A stretch of 29,052 bases of DNA from Acetothermia bacterium UBA3571 (GTDB lineage: Bacteria; Bipolaricaulota; Bipolaricaulia; Bipolaricaulales; Bipolaricaulaceae): the NCBI GenBank assembly GCA_002375995.1, contig DFNI01000011.1, positions 105,510-134,561 of the forward strand. Direction: 5' to 3'. Below are positions 1-7,042 of this stretch, in pieces. A model generated the notes under the pieces. That model was not told where the DNA came from. It did no database searches and was given only the letters and a program-made list of their open reading frames with translations. Both the position numbers and the translations under genes were made by a program. Positions within the stretch are counted from its first letter, which is position 1. Each line of letters opens with the position of its first letter.

Positions 1-2
1 AG

Positions 3-509
3 GTGATCATCGACGAGGACCACACCCCGGATCCGAAGTTCGCCGAGTTCGAGGAGGCCTCCCTCGATTCCACCGAGGCTGCCGCCCGGGAGGCCGGTTT
101 TTCGTACGTCCGCCTGGAGGGGGACATCGGGGTGATCGGAAACGGGGCGGGATTGGTGATGGCCACCCTGGATCTCGTTTCTCGGGCCGGGGGGAAACCC
201 GCCTGTTTCTTGGATATCGGGGGCGGGGCCCGGGCGGAACGGGTCAAGGCCGCACTGGAGCTTGCGCTCGGGGACCAGCGGGTGCGAGCGGTGTTCGTGA
301 ACGTGTTCGGGGGGATCACCCGCTGTGATGAGGTGGCCCGGGGCCTGATCGAAGGGAGCAGGGGCACCGGGGTTCCCATGGTGGTACGTCTAACTGGTAC
401 CAACGAGGAAGAAGGGCGCCGGATCCTGGCCCAGGCCGGCGTGCGACCGGTGGAGACCATGGAGGAGGGCGCCGAGCTCGTGGTTTCCTTAGCCAAGGAG
501 GGGCGATGA
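3..509 (+). CDS. sucC: Succinate-CoA ligase (ADP-forming) beta subunit, C-terminal part
   Basis: This is the last ~168 residues of an ATP-grasp succinyl-CoA synthetase beta subunit. The reading frame is open at the window edge, so the 5' end lies outside. Visible family signatures are GVIGNGAGLVMATLD, the CFLDIGGGA stretch, VFVNVFGGITRCDEVARG and VVRLTGTNEEEGRRIL. These belong to the C-terminal CoA-ligase domain that meets the alpha subunit and takes part in phosphate transfer. The enzyme interconverts succinyl-CoA and succinate with ADP/ATP in the cytoplasm. An acyl-CoA synthetase of slightly different substrate (for example malate- or acetate-CoA ligase beta chains) shares this fold and cannot be excluded from the C-terminus alone. 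Its stop overlaps the next start (ATGA at 506-509), so the two are translationally coupled. Confidence 0.85.
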   Translation: MIIDEDHTPDPKFAEFEEASLDSTEAAAREAGFSYVRLEGDIGVIGNGAGLVMATLDLVSRAGGKPACFLDIGGGARAERVKAALELALGDQRVRAVFVNVFGGITRCDEVARGLIEGSRGTGVPMVVRLTGTNEEEGRRILAQAGVRPVETMEEGAELVVSLAKEGR

Positions 510-2353
510 AGAGCGTTTTCGTTTTGACGCTGATCCTTGTGGCTATGTCGGGGGTATTGGCCCAGGAGATCCTGCCCTTCGAGGATGTCGAGGTGGGCAT
601 GAAGGGCTACGGCCTCACCGTGGTGGCGGGGGACGAGATCTCCCGGTTCGAGGTGGAAGTGGTGGGGATAATCGACGAGCCGGGGGTCGAGAACGACTTC
701 ATCGTGGTCCGGGCCTTCGGCGACGCGGTGGAGCGCTCGGGTGGCATCGCCCAGGGGATGTCGGGAAGCCCTGTGTATCTTGAGGGGAAGCTGGCCGGTG
801 CCCTTTCCCGGACCGGCCTCTGGGCGGCCGAACCCGAACGCCCTCTGGGGCTCGTCACTCCGATCGAACCGATGCTCGAGATCCTACAAGAGCTCGAGCA
901 CGGCCTCTACACCGAGGGCGGTTTCCATGGGAGCTTGCCCGTCGAGCGGGTTGAGTTCGTGGAGGGGCCTCCCGCGACACTGGTGGACGGGGTCCTTTAC
1001 GTTATGCCGGTGAGCGTGCCGGTGCTTTCCAACGGGATCTCCTCTCGGGCGTTGAGGATCCTCCGTGACGGCTTGAGCTTCCAGGATTATCCTGCGTTCA
1101 ACTACCTTTGGAGGTTCCTTCCCCCCTGGAAACGGGAGGTGGCAGGCCTGGGAAGCTACGGGATCACAAAGTTCCTCCAGGCCCCCACAGGCGGCACACA
1201 GACCCCATCCCGAACCCTGGACTTCGTCCCCGGGGCCCCAGTGGGAGTGGGGCTCGTGGACGGGGATCTCCGGCTGGGCGCCCTAGGCACGGTGACCCTT
1301 AGGGAAGGGGATAACCTCGTAGCCTTCGGACATCCCTTCCTATTTTCTGGCCGATCCCGTTATTTCCTCACCAAGGCGCGGGTCATCGACACCTTCGCTG
1401 CCCTGGATGCACCTTTCAAGCTTGGGGTGCTGGAGGAGACGGTGGGCGGGGTTTACTCCGACCGCTGGGCCGGGATCGGAGGGGTGATGGGTCTGGATCC
1501 CCGGGCAGTGGAGCTCCTCTACCACATATCCGATCACTCTGAGCTCCACACCGAATACCTCCGATGCCGCATGGTGGACGAACCGCGCCTCAGTCCCTTG
1601 CTCCTCTACATCGCGGGCCTGGAGGCGATGGACCGAACCCTGGACCGCATTGGCCCGGGCACGGCCATGGTGCGGTTCACCCTGGATGGTGACAACATGC
1701 CCTGGCCATTCGTACGGCAGAACGTGTACCTCTCCACCACCGACATCGCCTCCTTAGTGCCACTGGAAGCGGCACTGATCTACATGATCCTCGCCTATAA
1801 CGAGTTCGAAGACCCGGAGATAACCGGGGTGAAGTTCTCTGTGACGGCGGTGGAGGAGCTCAAGGCGGTGGAGATCCTGGGCTTGGTGACCGAAAAGGAC
1901 ACTTATGCTCCGGGTGAGACCGTGTCTTTCGATCTTTATGTGCGCACGTGGCGCGGCGACATCGAGTCCCTCCACGGAAAGCTCACCATTCCCGCCGACG
2001 TATACGGCGATTACGTGGAGCTACGGGCGTATGGAGGCCCCCGGCCCCTCGAGAGCGGGGAAAAGCCCCCCTTCTTCGAGTCCCTCGAGGACCTCCTGGA
2101 TTATCTTGCGGGGATTCCCTCCTTCAACACCATCACCGTGGAACTTTTCGCCCTGGATCCCATGTCAGACGCGGTGGGGCAGGCCCTGGTTTATGGGGTG
2201 GATTCCGTTTCCCAGCAAATGGGGATGAGATTCGTTTACGGTCAAGATCGGGTCTTCATCCCCCTGGTGCGGGAGGAAAGCCCACCCCCTTCTCAAGAGG
2301 TGCCCTTCAGCGAAGGGGAGGGACAAGATGTGGGACCTGAGGGAGGCGGCTAG
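506..2353 (+). CDS. Secreted SpoIVB-type (S55 family) serine peptidase domain protein
   Basis: A 615-aa protein with an N-terminal Sec signal (hydrophobic residues 4-19, cleavage likely after VLAQ). The conserved start of the S55 domain follows: GMKGYGLTV, then QGMSGSPVY with the probable catalytic Ser86, and later LVAFGHPF with His276. This Ser-before-His order matches the bacterial S55 proteins that are not sporulation SpoIVB itself. There is no PDZ domain and no sporulation gene nearby. The C-terminal ~200 residues look beta-rich and end in a Pro/Glu/Gly-rich tail. Family knowledge gives an extracytoplasmic peptidase or a peptidase-derived scaffold; the substrate is unknown. The ATGA overlap with sucC and the 26-base overlap with murF place it in one transcript. 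Confidence 0.75.
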   Translation: MKSVFVLTLILVAMSGVLAQEILPFEDVEVGMKGYGLTVVAGDEISRFEVEVVGIIDEPGVENDFIVVRAFGDAVERSGGIAQGMSGSPVYLEGKLAGALSRTGLWAAEPERPLGLVTPIEPMLEILQELEHGLYTEGGFHGSLPVERVEFVEGPPATLVDGVLYVMPVSVPVLSNGISSRALRILRDGLSFQDYPAFNYLWRFLPPWKREVAGLGSYGITKFLQAPTGGTQTPSRTLDFVPGAPVGVGLVDGDLRLGALGTVTLREGDNLVAFGHPFLFSGRSRYFLTKARVIDTFAALDAPFKLGVLEETVGGVYSDRWAGIGGVMGLDPRAVELLYHISDHSELHTEYLRCRMVDEPRLSPLLLYIAGLEAMDRTLDRIGPGTAMVRFTLDGDNMPWPFVRQNVYLSTTDIASLVPLEAALIYMILAYNEFEDPEITGVKFSVTAVEELKAVEILGLVTEKDTYAPGETVSFDLYVRTWRGDIESLHGKLTIPADVYGDYVELRAYGGPRPLESGEKPPFFESLEDLLDYLAGIPSFNTITVELFALDPMSDAVGQALVYGVDSVSQQMGMRFVYGQDRVFIPLVREESPPPSQEVPFSEGEGQDVGPEGGG

Positions 2354-3674
2354 GGTACTGGGGGCGGAAATCCTCCGTCCCCAGCCGCCCTTCGAGGCGT
2401 CGGGAGCCAGCTGCGATTCGCGCCTCGTGCGTCCGGGGGATCTTTTCGTGGCGCTGGTGGGGAAGCGCCACGACGGACACGATTTCGTGGGGGAAGCCAT
2501 CTCCAAGGGGGCGGTGGGGGCGTTGGTGGCCCGGGATCCCGGCGCCGGCCACAACCTGATCTTGGTAGAGGACGTTCCCCGGGCCCTGTGGGAGCTCGCG
2601 CTGTGGCGCAGGAGGCAGCTCGCTATCCCCACGGTGGGGGTGGCGGGTTCCTTCGGCAAGACCACCACCAAAGAGCTCCTGGCGGCCGCCCTCCGCACCC
2701 GGTTCCGGGTTTACCGGACCCCGTGGAATTACAACACCGAGATCGGGGTCCCCATCGCCATGCTGTCCGTACCCGACGAGACAGAAGTGGCGATCTTCGA
2801 GCTGGGGATGAACAAAAGGGGCGATATAAGGGCCCTGTGTGAGTTGGTGGACCCCTGGGCCGGGATCATCACCGGGGTCGGGGAGGAACATCTGGAAACG
2901 GTGGGCACGTTGGACGACGTGGTGGAGGCGGAGTGGGAACTCGCCCAGTGCTTACCCGAAGAGGGGATCCTGGCCTTGGCGTGGGATTATCCCGAGTTGC
3001 GCCGCGTGGAGTTGTGCCAGGCTTTGTGCCTGCGCTTCGGCACAAGCGCCGAGGCCGATTTCTCCCCGGCGGGGGTGGTCTCCCACGATCCCCAAGGGGT
3101 GAGGTTCACCCTCCACAGCCCCGCCGGCTCCTACAAGGTGCGGCTCAAGCTTTTGGGGGAACATGTGGCGGTGCTCGCCTGTGGGGCGCTGGCGCTGGCT
3201 TGGGCCATGGGGGTGCCCCTGGAGGCGGCGGTACCCGCACTGGAGGAAGTGGAACCCCTGCCCCATCGGCTCCACCTCATACCCACATGGTTCGGGTGGA
3301 TCCTGGACGACTGCTACAACGCCAGTCCCCCCACGGTGAAGGCAGCGTTAGATGTATTAGTATCCCTGGCCCTCCCGGCCCGGCGACGAGCGTTCCTCTT
3401 CGGGGACATGTTGGAGCTGGGCCCGGAGGAAGACCGCTACCACCGCGAGGTGGTGGAGTACGCGGCCCGGGTGGGGATTGATATGTTGTTCGCCGTAGGT
3501 CCCCGAGCGTCCCGGGCTTTTTCCCAGTGGCGGGGCGAGGGGGCGGCGGCGCCGGAATTGGAGCAAATCCTCCCCCAACTGCGTGAGGCCCTGCGGGGTG
3601 CACCCACCGTGCTCTTGGTCAAGGGCTCCCGGGGGATGGCCCTGGAGCGGGCTGTGGAGGCGCTTTCGGAATGA
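2328..3674 (+). CDS. murF: UDP-N-acetylmuramoyl-tripeptide--D-alanyl-D-alanine ligase
   Basis: A 448-aa Mur ligase. It joins D-Ala-D-Ala to the UDP-MurNAc-tripeptide in the last cytoplasmic step of peptidoglycan precursor synthesis, using ATP. The N-terminal substrate-binding domain is at ~1-95. The P-loop GSFGKTTTKE is at ~107-116. The central domain shows NYNTEIGVPIAM and ELGMNKRGDI, both typical of MurF. The C-terminal domain has DDCYNASP and GDMLELG. Length is normal for the family. The ATG at 2328 is preceded by GGGAGGGAC at good spacing, although it lies inside the end of the S55 gene. It is isolated from a division/cell-wall cluster in this window. An ATGA overlap couples it to the following small gene. 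Confidence 0.93.
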   Translation: MWDLREAARVLGAEILRPQPPFEASGASCDSRLVRPGDLFVALVGKRHDGHDFVGEAISKGAVGALVARDPGAGHNLILVEDVPRALWELALWRRRQLAIPTVGVAGSFGKTTTKELLAAALRTRFRVYRTPWNYNTEIGVPIAMLSVPDETEVAIFELGMNKRGDIRALCELVDPWAGIITGVGEEHLETVGTLDDVVEAEWELAQCLPEEGILALAWDYPELRRVELCQALCLRFGTSAEADFSPAGVVSHDPQGVRFTLHSPAGSYKVRLKLLGEHVAVLACGALALAWAMGVPLEAAVPALEEVEPLPHRLHLIPTWFGWILDDCYNASPPTVKAALDVLVSLALPARRRAFLFGDMLELGPEEDRYHREVVEYAARVGIDMLFAVGPRASRAFSQWRGEGAAAPELEQILPQLREALRGAPTVLLVKGSRGMALERAVEALSE

Positions 3675-3898
3675 GGGCCCAAGAGGTGTTGGAGCGCCAT
3701 CGCGGGGAACTCCTCCGGCTTCCCGGGGTGGTGGGGGTGGGAATCGGAAGGAGCAACGGTGAAACCATCGAGCTCTTGGTGGAATCCCAGGAGGGGCGAA
3801 ACTGGCCCCGGGAGCTCGAAGGGGTGCCCGTGCGGGTGCGGGTCGTGGGGCGGCCCAAAGCGAGTGATGAGGGACTTGACGGAACTGGTGGAAATTAA
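3671..3898 (+). CDS. Small protein resembling the N-terminal domain of the next protease
   Basis: A 75-aa protein of no family I recognise. Its core (LPGVVGVGIGRS, then ELEGVPVRVRVVG) can be aligned by eye with residues ~20-80 of the trypsin-like protein encoded next (VRGVGVGYKKVGG, then PEIEGVRTDVVEVG). It therefore looks like a stand-alone copy of that small alpha/beta domain. Start: the ATG overlaps the murF stop as ATGA, with GGAGG about nine bases upstream. The end overlaps the protease start by 32 bases. It has no signal peptide or membrane segment. The last ~12 residues (SDEGLDGTGGN) are low-complexity. It could be a binding partner or a truncated duplicate; the function is unknown. 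Confidence 0.6.
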   Translation: MRAQEVLERHRGELLRLPGVVGVGIGRSNGETIELLVESQEGRNWPRELEGVPVRVRVVGRPKASDEGLDGTGGN

Positions 3899-4775
3899 GC
3901 GGCGGGCCGAGCGGGAGCTCTTGGCCAAGGGGAACGTCCGCGGCGTGGGGGTGGGTTACAAGAAGGTGGGTGGCCGGGTCACCCCTGAGCTCGCCATCGT
4001 GGTGCTCGTCACCCGGAAGATCCGGCCCCTGGAGGACGTTCATCCCAAGGATCGTGTCCCCCCGGAGATAGAGGGGGTGCGCACCGACGTGGTGGAGGTG
4101 GGGCTGGTGCGGGTGCCGCCTCCCGAGGAAGGGGGACGGAGGGGGAGGATGCGTCCGGCGCCGGGGGGATGTTCCATCGGCCACGTGCGCGCCACCGCTG
4201 GGACCTTAGGTTGCCTAGTGCGCCGGGGGAGCGAGCGACTGATCCTCTCCAACAACCACGTGCTCGCCGCCACCAACCTGGGTGCCAAAGGGGACTATAT
4301 CCTCCAGCCGGGACCCGCCGATGGGGGCAGGGTCCCCGAGGACGGGATCGCGGAGTTGTCCGACTACGTGCGCATAGATTTCGGGGGCGAGAACAAGGTG
4401 GATGCCGCCTTGGCTCGGCCGTTCTCTCCCGACCTCGTTGCCGCCGAGATCCTGGAGGTAGGGGAGCCCACGGGCCTGAAGGAGCCGGAGCTCGGGGCGG
4501 AGGTGGTGAAATCGGGCCGCACCACCGGGCTCACCCGGGGAACGGTGGACGTGGTGGCGGCCACGGTGGAGGTACTGTACGGCCTGGAGCGGGTGCGGTT
4601 CGTAGACCAGTGTGTGGTGGCCGTGCCGGGGTTCTCCGCGGGGGGCGATTCCGGAGCGGTGGTCCTCCTTCCCGAGAGCAAGCGGGCCGTGGGCCTTCTT
4701 TTCGCTGGCTCGGAGGAAGCCACCATCTTCACTCCCATGGGGACGGTGCTTGGGGAACTGCGGGTGGAGCTATGA
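3867..4775 (+). CDS. Trypsin-like serine protease, cytoplasmic, with N-terminal accessory domain
   Basis: A 302-aa protein starting at ATG 3867 (GTG at 3864 is the alternative). The frame is open further upstream, but that stretch overlaps the 75-aa gene and reads as non-protein-like Cys/Trp/Gly-rich sequence. Residues ~1-85 form a small domain like the preceding protein. The rest is a chymotrypsin-fold protease with a complete triad: His131 in SNNHVLA, Asp179 in VDAALA, and Ser262 in GGDSGAV. No signal peptide is visible, so it probably acts in the cytoplasm, unlike DegP/HtrA proteases, and it has no PDZ domain. The pattern resembles uncharacterised bacterial trypsin-like proteins with an N-terminal domain before the protease. 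Target and activation are unknown. Confidence 0.7.
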   Translation: MRDLTELVEIKRRAERELLAKGNVRGVGVGYKKVGGRVTPELAIVVLVTRKIRPLEDVHPKDRVPPEIEGVRTDVVEVGLVRVPPPEEGGRRGRMRPAPGGCSIGHVRATAGTLGCLVRRGSERLILSNNHVLAATNLGAKGDYILQPGPADGGRVPEDGIAELSDYVRIDFGGENKVDAALARPFSPDLVAAEILEVGEPTGLKEPELGAEVVKSGRTTGLTRGTVDVVAATVEVLYGLERVRFVDQCVVAVPGFSAGGDSGAVVLLPESKRAVGLLFAGSEEATIFTPMGTVLGELRVEL

Positions 4776-4776
4776 G

Positions 4777-4801
4777 AAAAAGGGCGGGCTCGCGCCCGCC
4801 C
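4777..4801 (-). terminator. Intrinsic terminator between convergent genes
   Basis: A perfect 8-bp GC stem (GGGCGGGC / GCCCGCCC) with a four-base loop. On the minus strand it is followed by five T, so it is a textbook Rho-independent terminator for the small membrane-protein gene ending at 4829. On the plus strand the stem has no T-tract, so any effect on the protease transcript would be weaker. Confidence 0.8.
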
Positions 4802-4828
4802 GAATCTTGTCCGTTCTGGTAATCCTTT

Positions 4829-5203
4829 TCAGCCGCCGAGCTTTAGGTCCAGGTTCAGGAACGAAAACCCATGGGCTTCGTTGTAGGCCTGGGCCACGTT
4901 GTAGGCATCCAAGGCGGAATAGACGTGCCAGCCGAGCTGGACCAGGGGGACGGCGTAGGCCAGGAATGGGTTGACGGTGATCACCGCGAGGTAATAGCCC
5001 GCGGTGGGGATTGCTACCGCCACCAAAAAGTGTACCAGGGCCTTGTCCGGCTCACCGTTCAAGTACTGGCCTAGCCCGGGGATGAGGAACGAAGCGAGCC
5101 CGTGGATCAACGGGTCCCGCGGCCTCTCTTGAGCTGCAGCAATGAGCGGAAAGATCGCCATCGCTCCCAATACCACCACGAGCAGCACCACTAACTTCCC
5201 CAT
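4829..5203 (-). CDS. Small membrane protein with PGLGQ motif (TM2/DUF5683-like)
   Basis: A 124-aa protein. An N-terminal hydrophobic signal or anchor (residues 4-24) is followed by FLIPGLGQYLNGEPDKALVHF and two more hydrophobic segments (~57-77 and ~78-96). The PGLGQ-Y-N-G turn before a hydrophobic hairpin is what TM2 and DUF5683-type membrane proteins show. Their function is not established. The start is fixed by AAGGAGGT seven bases before ATG 5203. The frame is open upstream, but only as antisense of other sequence. It has its own promoter (5229-5257) and terminator, so it is a single-gene unit downstream of the sugar importer. Confidence 0.6.
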   Translation of the reverse strand: MGKLVVLLVVVLGAMAIFPLIAAAQERPRDPLIHGLASFLIPGLGQYLNGEPDKALVHFLVAVAIPTAGYYLAVITVNPFLAYAVPLVQLGWHVYSALDAYNVAQAYNEAHGFSFLNLDLKLGG

Positions 5204-5228
5204 CTTCCCTACCTCCTTTCTGAGAGAC

Positions 5229-5257
5229 AGTTTAAGAGAAAAGGGGATTTCCGCCAA
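5229..5257 (-). promoter_or_regulatory. Sigma-70-type promoter of the small membrane-protein gene
   Basis: On the minus strand TTGGCG (5252-5257), a 17-bp spacer and TAAACT (5229-5234) lie about 25 bases before ATG 5203 and just upstream of its AAGGAGGT. Spacing is ideal; the -10 matches four of six consensus bases. Confidence 0.5.
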
Positions 5258-5283
5258 GGGAAGGCACGATTTCCGGGTTGTTC

Positions 5284-6102
5284 CTAGGCTTTGAGTCCAC
5301 CCAAGGAAATACCCTTTATGAAGTATCGTTGAAAGATCACAAAAATCACCAACATCGGGACCGCATTGAACATCGCGCCGGCAAGTATCAATTCCCAGAA
5401 GTGGAAGTATTGCCCCTTGAAGAAGTTGAGTCCCAAGGGAAGAGTGAATTTGGCTGGGCTGTTCAGGTAGATAAGGGGGCCGAGGAAATCGTTCCATGAA
5501 GCCTGGAACTTGAAGATCGCCAGGGCCACCAACGCCGGCCTCGCCAGGGGCAGCATCACCCGCCAGAAGATGGTGAACCACGAGGCTCCATCGATCCGGG
5601 CCGCGTCCTCGTAATCGCGGGGCAGGGTTTTGAAGAACTGGGCCATGAGGAACACCCCGAACGCGTCGGATATCCCGGGGACAATCAGGGGGAGGTAGGT
5701 GTCGATCCAACCGAACTTTGCCATGATGGTGTAATTGGGGACCAAGGTCACCGCGTACGGGACCATCATCGTGGCTAGGGTGACCCAGAAGAACACGTTC
5801 CTTCCCGGGAACCGCATCCGCGCGAAGGCGTAGCCCGCCATGGAGCAGGAGAGAAGCTTCACCGCCACCGTTATCAGGGCCAGCACGATGCTGTTCCTCA
5901 CCCATACCGGGAACAGAGGGCTCGCCTTCCATACTCGCACGTAGTTTTCTGGGTGGAAGGGCGGAGAGAAGATCTGGGGGGGCCAGGCGAGGATGCTCCG
6001 CGTGTCCTTCAGGGAGCCGAGGATGGAGAGGACGAACGGGCTGAAGGTGACGACGGTGATGGCGAAGAGCAACGCGTAGATGAGGATCCCTTTCCCCCGC
6101 AT
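5284..6102 (-). CDS. Sugar ABC transporter permease, MalG/UgpE type
   Basis: A 272-aa inner-membrane permease with about six hydrophobic segments. The cytoplasmic EAA loop that docks the ATPase reads EDAARIDGASWFTIFWRVML. The RNSIVLALITV and AGYAFARMRFPGRN stretches are typical of the second permease of CUT1 oligosaccharide importers. The start ATG (6100-6102) overlaps the stop of the upstream permease as TGATG, so the two are translationally coupled. An apparently longer frame upstream is only antisense or out-of-frame read-through of that permease. No ATP-binding subunit is encoded here, so a shared MsmK/UgpC-like ATPase from elsewhere must energise the importer. Context (LacI regulator, GH65 phosphorylase) points to a disaccharide substrate. 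Confidence 0.88.
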   Translation of the reverse strand: MRGKGILIYALLFAITVVTFSPFVLSILGSLKDTRSILAWPPQIFSPPFHPENYVRVWKASPLFPVWVRNSIVLALITVAVKLLSCSMAGYAFARMRFPGRNVFFWVTLATMMVPYAVTLVPNYTIMAKFGWIDTYLPLIVPGISDAFGVFLMAQFFKTLPRDYEDAARIDGASWFTIFWRVMLPLARPALVALAIFKFQASWNDFLGPLIYLNSPAKFTLPLGLNFFKGQYFHFWELILAGAMFNAVPMLVIFVIFQRYFIKGISLGGLKA

Positions 6103-7034
6103 CAGTACTGGACCTCCACGTCTATGTATCGCTTTTGAATCACGGTGAGCAAGAGGATCAATACGAACAAGATCAGGGAAAGGGCAGCGGCGTATCCCAT
6201 GCGGAAGTTCTCGAAGGCCTCGCTGTAGATGAGGTAGTTGATGGTCATGGTGGACTTCAGCGGCCCCCCGCGGGTCATGATGTAAATCTGGTCGAATACC
6301 TGGAGGCAGCCGATGGTCCCCATCACCACGACAAAGAAGATACTGGGACGCAGCAGCGGGAGCGTCACCCGGGTGAACCGTTGCCACGCGTTCGCCCCGT
6401 CGATGGCGGCGGCCTCCAGGAGGGAGTCGGGGATGTCCTGAAGTGCGGCCAGGAACACCACCATGAAGGTGGGGGCCGTGGACCAGATGTTCATCATCAT
6501 GATCGCGGGCAGGGCCGTGGCCGGGTTCCCCAGCCAATCGACGGTGGCGGGGAGGCCGAGCTTGGACAGGAGGTAATTGAATATCCCCTGTTTGGCGTAC
6601 AACCAAATGAACACGAGGGAGATGACAATGGAGGCCGTGACCGAGGGGGCGTAGAAGGCGGCGCGGAAGAAGGCCCTGAAGCGTACGGGTCGGTTCAACA
6701 GCACGGCGTAAAAGAGGGCGAGCACGGTTTGTACGGGCACCACCACCGCGGTGTAGTAGAGGGTGTTCCGCAGCGCGATGTGGAAGTCGGGATCGGTGAA
6801 TATCTTGGCGAAGTTGCGCATGCCGATGAACACCGGGGGGCTGAGCAGATCGTACCGGTGGAAGCCGAGGTAGAAGGCGAAACCCATGGCGAAGAAGGTG
6901 AAGACCGACAGGGCCAACATGTGGGGGGCGATGAGGACGTACGCCGCCAGGACCTCCCGGGTCCTCGACCTCCTGAACCAAACGAGGGGGGCAGGTGGCC
7001 CTGCCCCCCTCGTCCCCGTCCCGCCCAGACGCAT
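6102..7034 (-). CDS. Sugar ABC transporter permease, MalF/UgpA type
   Basis: A 310-aa permease with TM1 at ~29-56 and six hydrophobic segments in all. The EAA loop reads EAAAIDGANAWQRFTRVTLP. The IAPHMLALSVF start and TRGGPLKST near the end are typical of CUT1 MalF/UgpA subunits. ATG 7034 lies eight bases after the binding-protein stop. It has no good Shine-Dalgarno, so translation probably depends on coupling. Codons 8-18 encode a Gly/Pro-rich stretch that is really a 14-bp RNA hairpin (6982-7013). No ATG/GTG/TTG start lies in frame between the hairpin and Met39, which is inside TM1, so 7034 remains the best start. Confidence 0.85.
   Translation of the reverse strand: MRLGGTGTRGAGPPAPLVWFRRSRTREVLAAYVLIAPHMLALSVFTFFAMGFAFYLGFHRYDLLSPPVFIGMRNFAKIFTDPDFHIALRNTLYYTAVVVPVQTVLALFYAVLLNRPVRFRAFFRAAFYAPSVTASIVISLVFIWLYAKQGIFNYLLSKLGLPATVDWLGNPATALPAIMMMNIWSTAPTFMVVFLAALQDIPDSLLEAAAIDGANAWQRFTRVTLPLLRPSIFFVVVMGTIGCLQVFDQIYIMTRGGPLKSTMTINYLIYSEAFENFRMGYAAALSLILFVLILLLTVIQKRYIDVEVQY
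6982..7013 (-). promoter_or_regulatory. GC-rich hairpin between binding-protein and permease genes
   Basis: On the minus-strand RNA a perfect 14-bp stem (5' arm ACGAGGGGGGCAGG) with loop GCCA is followed by UUUGGUU. It begins 30 bases after the binding-protein stop and lies inside the first codons of the permease. It could act as a partial terminator, a 3'-end stabiliser for the binding-protein mRNA, or a brake on permease translation. A matching element is found in the other ABC operon at 22602-22631. Confidence 0.65.
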
Positions 7035-7042
7035 CGCAGTTC

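Noticed and set aside
5284..6981. Very long minus-strand open frame running through both sugar permeases
   Set aside because: Its first half is Pro/His/Arg-rich out-of-frame permease sequence. The permease starting at ATG 6102 explains the real part.
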